Assembly: GCA_023250495.1 (NCBI GenBank)
Contig: JAHFAP010000060.1
Coordinates: forward strand, 1-13,712
Source of the DNA: Deltaproteobacteria bacterium
GTDB lineage: Bacteria; Desulfobacterota; Binatia; UBA9968
Reading direction: 5' to 3'
DNA: 13,712 nucleotides
Shown: in pieces, positions 8,412 through 13,712 of the stretch
How positions within the stretch are numbered: position 1 is the stretch's first letter
Layout: each line of letters begins with the position of its first letter
The notes under the pieces: model-generated
The model's input: only the letters and a program-made list of their open reading frames with translations
Databases searched by the model: none
What the model was told of the DNA's origin: nothing
Translations under genes and position numbers: made by a program

Positions 8412-9371
8412 ATGCAAATCACCTTCAAAGTTTACCGCAAGGATCCGGAGAAGGACGGAAAGCCGGGCCGATCCAATTACAGCGTGGAGCTTGACGAAGA
8501 GGCCACTGTCCTCGACGGCCTGCTCAAGATCCGCGACGAGATGGACGACACGCTCGCCTTCCGCGCCTCCTGCGCGAGAGGCTACTGCGGCGAGTGCACC
8601 ATGCGCGTGAACTACAAGGCCTGCTTTGCCTGCACGGCCAAGGTCTCCGCATTCACCAAAAAGAGTCCGGAGATCCTTCTCGATCCGTTGCGCAACATTC
8701 CGGTCATCAAAGATCTCGTTTTCGACTGGGACGCCTTCATGTGGAACAAGATCACGGCAGTAAAACCATGGCTGGAGCCTGATGAGTCCTCGACCAATGG
8801 CGAGAACCTGCTCCCGGATTCTACGATGGCAGATCTGAGGAAGGTCATGAGCTGCTATTACTGCGGTCTGTGCGATGAGGGCTGCACTGTCCTTCCCGTG
8901 GATTTCGATTTTCTTGGACCGGCTGCGCTGACCAAGGCCTATCGCTTCGTCTTCGATCCAAGGGACAAGGCAGGCAGAGAGCGGCTCAAAATTGCCGAGA
9001 AGCCCAAGGGGATATGGGACTGCGTGCATTGCTTTGAGGCGAGCGAGCACTGCCCCAGAGGAATCGCGCCTACAGAGCGGATCATATCCATAAGAGACAA
9101 AGCGTTCAAAGTCGGCATCACCAATGAGAAAGTTGCCCGGCATCACACTAGCTTTGCCGCATCGGTTAAGGAAAGCGGCTGGCTGGACGAGGGGAGGCTC
9201 GCGCTAGAATCTGAAGGGTTGACCAATATCAAAGGCCTGATGAAGCTTCTTCCCACCGCCGCGAGAGCCATGGCGCGCGGGAAGGCCCCGATCCCTTACC
9301 TCCATCCGAAAAGGCCGGGGGCTGAGCAGATCAAAAAGATCTTCGAGAAAGGAGAGCGAGAGAAAAAATGA
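8412..9371 (+). CDS. Fumarate reductase/succinate dehydrogenase iron-sulfur subunit, TfrB/SdhB-like (CCG class)
   Basis: Electron-transfer subunit, 319 residues, carrying electrons between the flavoprotein and the CCG subunit. The N-terminal ferredoxin-like domain has Cys54, Cys59, Cys62 and Cys74 for a [2Fe-2S] cluster, with the same spacing as E. coli FrdB. The second domain has CYYCGLCDEGC (Cys148, 151, 154, 158) and CVHCFEASEHCP (Cys204, 207, 214). Canonical subunits have Cys at 204, 210 and 214; here position 210 is Ala and an extra Cys sits at 207, so the middle/third clusters differ from the usual [3Fe-4S] arrangement. It has about 75 residues beyond a canonical FrdB, including KESGWLDEGRLALES, which recalls HdrC-like or class E subunits. 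Its stop overlaps the next start (ATGA, 9368-9371), indicating translational coupling with the CCG protein. Confidence 0.92.
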   Translation: MQITFKVYRKDPEKDGKPGRSNYSVELDEEATVLDGLLKIRDEMDDTLAFRASCARGYCGECTMRVNYKACFACTAKVSAFTKKSPEILLDPLRNIPVIKDLVFDWDAFMWNKITAVKPWLEPDESSTNGENLLPDSTMADLRKVMSCYYCGLCDEGCTVLPVDFDFLGPAALTKAYRFVFDPRDKAGRERLKIAEKPKGIWDCVHCFEASEHCPRGIAPTERIISIRDKAFKVGITNEKVARHHTSFAASVKESGWLDEGRLALESEGLTNIKGLMKLLPTAARAMARGKAPIPYLHPKRPGAEQIKKIFEKGEREKK

Positions 9372-10249
9372 AATACGCCTTCTACCCTGGTTGCGTTTCG
9401 CGCGGAGGCTGTCCGGAGCTTTATCCTTCGGCGGTGAAGGTCTCAGCCAAGCTCGGCATTGAGCTGGAAGAGATGAAAGACGTGGCCTGCACCGGCGCCG
9501 GTGTTCTCCCCCAGGATATCTCCGACCCGATCAACGCCCGCACTTTCGCCAAGGCGGAACAGCTCGGCCTTCCCATCATGACCATCTGCAGCACCTGCCA
9601 GGGAGTGATGGCGCAGGCTAACTACCGGCTAACGAGCGAGCCTGAATACCGCGCAAAGATCAACCGCGAGTACCTCGCGGATGAGGGCCTCGAATACAAA
9701 GGCACCACGGAGGTCAAGCACCTCCTTTGGATTCTCTTCGAAGACTACGGGCTCGACCGTTTAAAGTCTCAGATTCAGAGACCCCTGAAGGGGCTGAGGG
9801 TGTCGCCTTTTTACGGCTGCTTTTTACGCCGCCCGCCGGAGGCCATCACGCCCACGAAAGAGTTGTCGCGCAGAAAAAATTATCTTGACGAGCTGATCGA
9901 GATCTTGGGCGCCGAGTTAGCGGACATCAGCGGTAAGGGTAAATGCTGCGGCTTCCCCATCCTGTCGGCCAACGAGGAGAATTCTCTGGCGATGGCGGCA
10001 AAGCACACGGGCGAGGCCAAAGAGAAGGGGGCCGATTGCATGGTCACCCCGTGCCCGCTTTGTCACTTGAATCTGGACGGGAACCAACCCAGGGCGGAAG
10101 CACAAGAGGGAAAAGAAATCGGGCTTCCGATCCTCCACTTGCCCCAGTTTCTGGGTCTGGCCCTTGGCTTCGAACCGGGTGAGATGAGTCTCAAGCGCCA
10201 CATCGTCTCAACACAGACAGTCGAATCCAAGGTGAGCATGCTGGCGTAG
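9368..10249 (+). CDS. HdrB/SdhE-like CCG-domain subunit of the soluble fumarate reductase/succinate dehydrogenase
   Basis: Cysteine-rich protein of 293 residues related to heterodisulfide reductase subunit B and to the third subunit of class E succinate dehydrogenases (MfrE, or the C-terminal half of TfrB). It replaces a membrane anchor as electron exit or entry point. The second CCG motif is complete: Cys151 in YGCFLRRP, Cys193-Cys194 in KCCGFP, and Cys229/Cys232 in TPCPLCHLN. The first is degenerate: Cys9, then Cys41-Thr42 where HdrB has Cys-Cys, then Cys74/Cys77 in CSTCQG. The well-formed second site should bind the metal cluster. It has no membrane helices. It is coupled to the FeS gene by a 4-base overlap. 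The redox partner (quinone, dithiol or a protein) cannot be told from sequence. This is not the small flavinylation factor also called SdhE. Confidence 0.9.
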   Translation: MKYAFYPGCVSRGGCPELYPSAVKVSAKLGIELEEMKDVACTGAGVLPQDISDPINARTFAKAEQLGLPIMTICSTCQGVMAQANYRLTSEPEYRAKINREYLADEGLEYKGTTEVKHLLWILFEDYGLDRLKSQIQRPLKGLRVSPFYGCFLRRPPEAITPTKELSRRKNYLDELIEILGAELADISGKGKCCGFPILSANEENSLAMAAKHTGEAKEKGADCMVTPCPLCHLNLDGNQPRAEAQEGKEIGLPILHLPQFLGLALGFEPGEMSLKRHIVSTQTVESKVSMLA

Positions 10250-10255
10250 ACTACG

Positions 10256-10299
10256 CCCTCACCCTTGCCCTCTCCCCGAGGGAGAGGGATGGGTGAGGG
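10256..10299. repeat. REP-like hairpin (CCCTCACCC...GGGTGAGGG), copy 1
   Basis: Forty-four bases forming a strong GC-rich hairpin: CCCTCACCC-ttg-CCCTCTCCC pairs with GGGAGAGGG-at-GGGTGAGGG. It begins 7 bases after the CCG-gene stop. A second copy at 12356-12399 differs at only 3 positions. It probably protects the upstream mRNA or weakly attenuates transcription; no T-run follows, so it is not a classical terminator. Confidence 0.85.
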
Positions 10300-10317
10300 A
10301 GAGAAAGAACTGAGACG

Positions 10318-10521
10318 ATGCAATTAGAGCAAAGACCCAATCCGATCTCGTTGGCGCAGCAGATCCTCAAATTCCGCAAGGAGAAGCACCCCTATGGTTA
10401 CAACTATGCGGTAAGGGTCCGTCTGGGTCACGCGGAGATCCAGGATCTTACCGCTATAGCCGAGATCCTTTCCGCTGTAGAGGAGCTCGGGTATGAAATC
10501 GTCAAGAAAAGTGAGGAGTGA
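10318..10521 (+). CDS. Small hypothetical protein, 67 residues
   Basis: I do not recognise this protein. It is charged and has no cysteines, no membrane helix and no signal peptide. The N-terminal third is polar (QQILKFRKEKHPYGYNYAV); the rest reads as a strand followed by an amphipathic helix and a last strand (VRVRLGH, then DLTAIAEILSAVEELGYEIV). It starts 18 bases after a REP-like hairpin without a good ribosome site, and its last residues (about KKSEE) and stop codon lie inside a GTGAGGAGTGA-type repeat, so its C-terminus may be repeat-modified. It sits between two fumarate reductase operons and could belong to the upstream one. It lacks the RGxxE motif of flavinylation factors. Coding status is plausible but not certain. 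Confidence 0.55.
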   Translation: MQLEQRPNPISLAQQILKFRKEKHPYGYNYAVRVRLGHAEIQDLTAIAEILSAVEELGYEIVKKSEE

Positions 10522-10574
10522 AGAGTGAGGAGTGAGCAGTTTTGTCGAGCTTCCTTCACGGCTCACTGCTCACT
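10510..10574. repeat. GTGAGGAGTGA repeats with inverted copy upstream of frdA
   Basis: Direct GTGAGGAGTGA/AGAGTGAGGAGTGA units at 10511-10535 run into AGTGAGCAGT (10531-10540), whose exact reverse complement ACTGCTCACT lies at 10565-10574. The result is a 10-bp stem with a 24-base loop directly upstream of the frdA promoter. It may reduce read-through from the upstream operon. Confidence 0.7.
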
Positions 10575-10583
10575 AACTTTGCC

Positions 10584-10610
10584 TTGACACCTGGGGATCG
10601 AGCGTATAAC
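10584..10610 (+). promoter_or_regulatory. Sigma70-like promoter close to frdA
   Basis: A perfect TTGACA (10584-10589) and a near-consensus TATAAC (10605-10610) are spaced by only 15 bases. Transcription would begin around 10617, within about 5 bases of the ATG at 10621, giving an almost leaderless frdA message. AAGG at 10611-10614 could serve as ribosome site on any longer transcript. Confidence 0.5.
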
Positions 10611-10620
10611 AAGGCACCCC

Positions 10621-12351
10621 ATGTTCACGCATGATATTATTTTGATCGGCGGTGGAGGCGCCGGCCTGCGCGCCGCGATTGCGGCCGCCGAGCAATCCAG
10701 CAAGCTCTCGATCGCTGTCGTCTCGAAGGTTTATCCCATGCGCAGCCACACGGTGTCGGCCGAGGGCGGCACCGCCGCTGTCATGCGCGACACCGACAGC
10801 CTGGATCTGCACGCCAAAGACACCATCTTCGGCGCCGACTTCATGGCTGACCAGGACGCGGTCGAGGTCTTCATCAAAGAAGCTCCCGGAGAATTGATCC
10901 AGCTTGAGCACTGGGGCTGTCCTTGGAGCCGCGACGCTGACGGACGCGTCAGTGTTCGGGCCTTCGGAGGCATGAGCGTCGATCGCACCTGCTTTGCCGC
11001 CGACAAGACGGGCTTTCACATGCTTCACGCCCTGTTTCAGACCTCCCAGAAATACGACAACATCGCGCGCTACGACGAGTTTTACGTCACCTCTCTGCTG
11101 GCCGATGACGGCAAAGTTCGCGGCGTGGCCGCGATCAACATCTACAACGGCCGCTTAGAAGCGATCGCCGGCAAGGCCGTGATCCTGTGCACCGGAGGAG
11201 GCGGACGGATTTTTCCCTTCACCACCAACGCCGCCATCAAGACCGGCGACGGCATGGCGATGGCCTACCGGGCCGGAGTCCCACTCAAGGACATGGAATT
11301 CGTCCAGTATCATCCGACGGGCCTTCCGGGAACCGGCATCCTGATCACCGAGGGGTCGCGGGGCGAAGGAGGCTGGCTCAAGAACAAGGACGGCTATCGT
11401 TACCTGCAGGACTACGGTCTCGGGCCGCCGACGGATACGCCGGTTCATAGAAAAATGGAGCTCGGCCCGCGCGACATCCTCTCGCGCTGCCACATGCAGG
11501 AATACGCCAAGGGCCGGACCTTCGAGGGCCCCTACGGCCACTACGTCCACCTAGATCTGCGCCACCTGGGAGAAGAGGTCATCAACAAGAAGCTCCCCTT
11601 CGTGCGCGAGCTGGCGAGCAAGTATGTCGGTATCGATCCGGTCTACGAGCCTATCCCGGTGCGCCCGGTGGTTCACTACATGATGGGAGGGGTTCACACC
11701 GACATGAACGGCAGCGCCCCTCTCGAAGGGCTGTACGCGGCCGGAGAGACCGCCTGCGTCTCGATCAACGGCGCCAACCGCCTGGGTTCCAACTCGCTCA
11801 CCGAGTGTCTGGTCTTCGGCGCGCGCGCCGGCCGCGCCGCCGTACAATATGCTGCGGCCCAAGGAGCCCCTTCTTCGCAGCGTCTCGAAGCGCTGGCGCG
11901 CGACGAGCAGCAGCGCCTGGACCGGCAGTTTCTCAGAAAAGAGGGAGGCAAGGAGAAAATCGCCGTGATTCGCGAGGAGATGCAGAAGGCGATGGAAGAC
12001 GGGGCGGGAATCTACCGCAAAGAGGAGGATATGAAAAGAACCTGCCAGCTCCTGAGAGAACTGCGTGAGCGCTTCTCCAATATCGCCATCGAAGATCGCG
12101 GCGACGTATTCAACACGCAATTGACTGCGGCACTGGAACTCGACTTCATGCTCGACGTGGCGGAGGCAGTGGCCCATTCGGCTCTTAACCGGAAGGAATC
12201 GCGCGGGTCGCACACCCGCACCGACTTCCCCAAGCGGGACGACGAGAATTTTCTCAAACATACCCTCGCCCACCGCACGCCAGACGGGCCGAGGATCGAC
12301 TACCTGCCTGTGACCATCACCCGCTGGCAACCTGAGGAGCGGAAATACTGA
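10621..12351 (+). CDS. frdA: Quinol:fumarate reductase flavoprotein subunit
   Basis: Catalytic subunit of the membrane-bound fumarate reductase (or succinate dehydrogenase), 576 residues, closely resembling E. coli FrdA along its length. It has FAD motif LIGGGGAGLRAAIAAA and the covalent-FAD histidine His43 in YPMRSHTVSAEGG. At the active site are His231 in QYHPTGLPG, Glu244 in TEGSRGEGG, the proton-donor Arg284 in ELGPRD, His352 in VVHYMMGG and Arg387 in NGANRLGSNS. The block FGGMSVDRTCFAADKTGFHMLH is also strongly FrdA-like. The start is the ATG at 10621, right behind a sigma70-like promoter. It heads frdABCD; a REP-like hairpin separates it from frdB. It acts on the cytoplasmic face of the membrane. 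Whether the cell uses it to reduce fumarate or oxidise succinate cannot be read from the gene. Confidence 0.96.
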   Translation: MFTHDIILIGGGGAGLRAAIAAAEQSSKLSIAVVSKVYPMRSHTVSAEGGTAAVMRDTDSLDLHAKDTIFGADFMADQDAVEVFIKEAPGELIQLEHWGCPWSRDADGRVSVRAFGGMSVDRTCFAADKTGFHMLHALFQTSQKYDNIARYDEFYVTSLLADDGKVRGVAAINIYNGRLEAIAGKAVILCTGGGGRIFPFTTNAAIKTGDGMAMAYRAGVPLKDMEFVQYHPTGLPGTGILITEGSRGEGGWLKNKDGYRYLQDYGLGPPTDTPVHRKMELGPRDILSRCHMQEYAKGRTFEGPYGHYVHLDLRHLGEEVINKKLPFVRELASKYVGIDPVYEPIPVRPVVHYMMGGVHTDMNGSAPLEGLYAAGETACVSINGANRLGSNSLTECLVFGARAGRAAVQYAAAQGAPSSQRLEALARDEQQRLDRQFLRKEGGKEKIAVIREEMQKAMEDGAGIYRKEEDMKRTCQLLRELRERFSNIAIEDRGDVFNTQLTAALELDFMLDVAEAVAHSALNRKESRGSHTRTDFPKRDDENFLKHTLAHRTPDGPRIDYLPVTITRWQPEERKY

Positions 12352-12355
12352 GTTA

Positions 12356-12399
12356 CCCTCACCCTTGCCCTCTCCCTCAGGGAGAGGGAGGGGTGAGGG
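12356..12399. repeat. REP-like hairpin (CCCTCACCC...GGGTGAGGG), copy 2, inside the frd operon
   Basis: Near-identical to 10256-10299 (41 of 44 bases, differences in the loop and one arm mismatch). It lies between the frdA stop (12351) and the frdB start (12419). Inside an operon it would be expected to stabilise the frdA part of the mRNA and may set subunit ratios. Confidence 0.85.
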
Positions 12400-12418
12400 A
12401 ATTGAAAAGGAAAACAAA

Positions 12419-13165
12419 ATGGCCGAGCCCACCATAACACTCAAAGTTGCCCGCTACCGTCCGGGAAAAGATTCCGCCCCGACCATGCAAACCTACTCGG
12501 TTCCGTATCGCCAGGACTGGGTGGTCCTGGACGCGTTGAACCACATCAAGGATCAGATCGATGGAACCCTCAGCTACCGCTGGTCCTGCCGCATGGGGGT
12601 ATGCGGCAGTTGCGGGATGATGGTCAACGGAGTGCCCAAGCTCACCTGCGCGGCTTTTCTGCGCGACTATCCTTCGCAGGAGATCCGCGTCGAGCCTCTC
12701 GCCCACTTTCCGATCATCCGCGACCTGGTGATCGACATGAGCGATTTTCTCGACAAGCTCAAGAGCGTGAAATCGTGGATCGTGCGCAAGGTCGAAAAGC
12801 CGGTCGCGGAGGGCGAATACCGCCAGACGCCCGCGGAGCTCGAGGCCTTCCACCAGTTCACCCAGTGCATCAACTGCATGCTCTGCTACGCCGCCTGCCC
12901 GGTCTACGGTTTGGAGCCGGAGTTCCTGGGACCTGCGGCGATCGCGCTCGGCTACCGCTACAACATGGACTCGCGCGATCAGGGAAAGGACCTGCGGCGC
13001 GAGGTCTTGGGCAGCCATCACGGGGCATGGGAATGCACGTTCGTCGGCGAGTGCTCGGAGGTCTGCCCCAAAGATGTCGACCCGGCCGCCGCTATCCAGC
13101 GCACCAAGGTCGACCTCGCCAAAGACTGGTTCAAGTCGGTCCTGCTACCATGGGGGGCGAGATGA
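12419..13165 (+). CDS. frdB: Quinol:fumarate reductase iron-sulfur subunit
   Basis: Electron-transfer subunit with three clusters linking FrdA to the quinone site, 248 residues, the same size as E. coli FrdB (244). The [2Fe-2S] ligands are Cys57, Cys62, Cys65 and Cys77 (YRWSCRMGVCGSCGMMVNG), at the same numbers as in E. coli. The [4Fe-4S]/[3Fe-4S] ligands are Cys150, 153, 156, 160 (CINCMLCYAAC) and Cys206, 212, 216 (CTFVGECSEVCPKDVDPAAA). The ATG at 12419 is chosen because AAAAGGA at about 12405-12411 precedes it and MAEP matches the family N-terminus. The frame is open farther upstream, but that would translate the REP-like hairpin as PSGRGRGEG. Its stop overlaps the frdC start (ATGA, 13162-13165). 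Confidence 0.96.
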   Translation: MAEPTITLKVARYRPGKDSAPTMQTYSVPYRQDWVVLDALNHIKDQIDGTLSYRWSCRMGVCGSCGMMVNGVPKLTCAAFLRDYPSQEIRVEPLAHFPIIRDLVIDMSDFLDKLKSVKSWIVRKVEKPVAEGEYRQTPAELEAFHQFTQCINCMLCYAACPVYGLEPEFLGPAAIALGYRYNMDSRDQGKDLRREVLGSHHGAWECTFVGECSEVCPKDVDPAAAIQRTKVDLAKDWFKSVLLPWGAR

Positions 13166-13581
13166 ACGGAACAGCGGTCAGGCCGGATAAATCGAAGCTC
13201 CATTACTCCAAGATGCCGCCCACATGGTGGCTCAAGAAGCCGGCGTATCTTTTCTTCATGCTGCGCGAGCTGTCGAGCGTCTTCATCGCTGTCTTCCTGG
13301 TCATCTTGCTGGCGCAGATCCATCAACTGACCAAAGGGCCCGAGGCCTACGCTGCCTTTGTTCAGAAGCTCAGCTCGCCGGGGTGGATTGTGTTTCACAT
13401 CACGGCCTTACTGTTCGCGCTGCTCCACAGCGTGACTTGGTTTCAGTCCACCGCCGTCGTCATGCCGCTCAGGCTGGGAGAGCGGGAATTGCCCCGCAAT
13501 CTGGTCTTGGCCTTGAACATCGGCGCCTGGGTCGCGGTGTCGGCGGTGATTTTGATATTGTTTCTCGCGCTTCGAGGTTGA
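13162..13581 (+). CDS. frdC: Fumarate reductase membrane anchor subunit C
   Basis: Membrane anchor that with FrdD forms the quinone-binding site, 139 residues (E. coli FrdC 131). It has three hydrophobic helices, roughly 36-57, 75-93 and 108-136. Residues matching the E. coli quinone site are present: Glu36 in FFMLRE (E. coli Glu29) and His89 in ALLHSVTWF (E. coli His82). The TWWLKKPAY and KGPEAYAAFV blocks are also FrdC-like. This is the heme-free, two-anchor type. The ATG at 13162 overlaps the frdB stop by four bases, so translation is coupled. An open frame extends far upstream of this ATG, but only as the shifted frame of frdB. Confidence 0.93.
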   Translation: MNGTAVRPDKSKLHYSKMPPTWWLKKPAYLFFMLRELSSVFIAVFLVILLAQIHQLTKGPEAYAAFVQKLSSPGWIVFHITALLFALLHSVTWFQSTAVVMPLRLGERELPRNLVLALNIGAWVAVSAVILILFLALRG

Positions 13582-13584
13582 GCC

Positions 13585-13712
13585 GTGTCGTCGAACAAAA
13601 ACATCGAACCCCTTTGGTGGGGGCTCTTCTCCGCGGGCGGAGTGGTCGCCGCCTTTCTCGTGCCCATTCATATCTTCATCTTCGGCTTTGCCGTGCCGTT
13701 GGGCTGGATACC
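13585..13712 (+). CDS. frdD: Fumarate reductase membrane anchor subunit D (3' end outside window)
   Basis: The first 42 residues of FrdD, the second anchor subunit, cut by the right window edge. Translation from GTG at 13585 gives EPLWWGLFSAGGVVAAFLVP followed by a hydrophobic stretch ending in PLGW. This matches the E. coli FrdD N-terminus (EPVFWGLFGAGG...PLGLF). The start lies 3 bases after the frdC stop, as expected for the end of frdABCD. No ATG start is available in this frame near the family N-terminus, so GTG is used. Confidence 0.88.
   Translation, partial: MSSNKNIEPLWWGLFSAGGVVAAFLVPIHIFIFGFAVPLGWI

Noticed and set aside
10318..10521. Small protein as the SdhE/SdhAF2 flavinylation factor for FrdA
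   Set aside because: It lacks the RGxxE motif and the helical pattern of that family.
12365..12418. 18-residue N-terminal extension of FrdB (PSPSGRGRGEG...)
   Set aside because: It is the translation of the REP-like hairpin. The ATG at 12419 has a proper ribosome site and matches the family N-terminus.
11551..12444. Minus-strand open frame (297 codons) opposite frdA
   Set aside because: It begins beyond frdA in the REP-like hairpin and mirrors frdA codons; no family resemblance.
12601..13161. Upstream extension of FrdC into the frdB region
   Set aside because: This part is the shifted frame of frdB (Arg/Gly-rich). The ATG at 13162 overlaps the frdB stop and begins the recognisable FrdC protein.

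Overview
The window looks like a chromosomal segment of a Gram-negative, probably environmental, bacterium with moderately high GC. It carries an E. coli-type quinol:fumarate reductase operon, a class II fumarase and complex membrane histidine kinases, and its gaps are filled with many small dispersed repeats. I cannot assign a phylum from the sequence; the protobacterial/desulfobacterial-like gene types and the repeat load are only weak hints. All genes I support lie on the + strand. There are no tRNA, rRNA, CRISPR or transposase genes.

Layout. (1) Positions 3-4817 hold two paralogous sensor histidine kinases in tandem. The first enters the window already open (dCache-TM-HAMP-PAS-GAF-HisKA-HATPase). 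The second has a six-helix membrane sensor plus a GAF domain. Their transmitter domains are near-copies, and no response regulator lies in the window. (2) Positions 4953-6362 encode fumarase FumC. (3) Positions 6363-6767 are a 405-bp gene-free stretch of nested inverted repeats ending in a sigma70-like promoter. (4) Positions 6768-10249 are a three-gene operon for a soluble-type succinate dehydrogenase/fumarate reductase: flavoprotein, iron-sulfur subunit and a separate HdrB-like CCG subunit, as in the Tfr/Mfr/'SdhABE' class. (5) Positions 10318-10521 encode a 67-residue protein I do not recognise. (6) From 10621 to the right edge is a complete-looking frdABCD operon of the E. coli (heme-free, two-anchor) type, with frdD cut by the window edge; its own promoter abuts frdA.

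How it fits together. FumC interconverts malate and fumarate. Two unrelated-class enzymes then act on the fumarate/succinate couple: one membrane-bound and quinone-linked (FrdABCD), one without a membrane anchor whose electrons pass through a CCG (heterodisulfide-reductase-like) subunit. Having both side by side suggests the cell connects the quinone pool and a second redox partner through fumarate/succinate. The direction of either enzyme cannot be read from sequence.

The most striking sequence-level oddity is in the first kinase. A 38-codon in-frame insertion in its ATP-binding domain is built from three different short repeat families, two of which recur between genes in this same window, and the neighbouring paralog lacks it.
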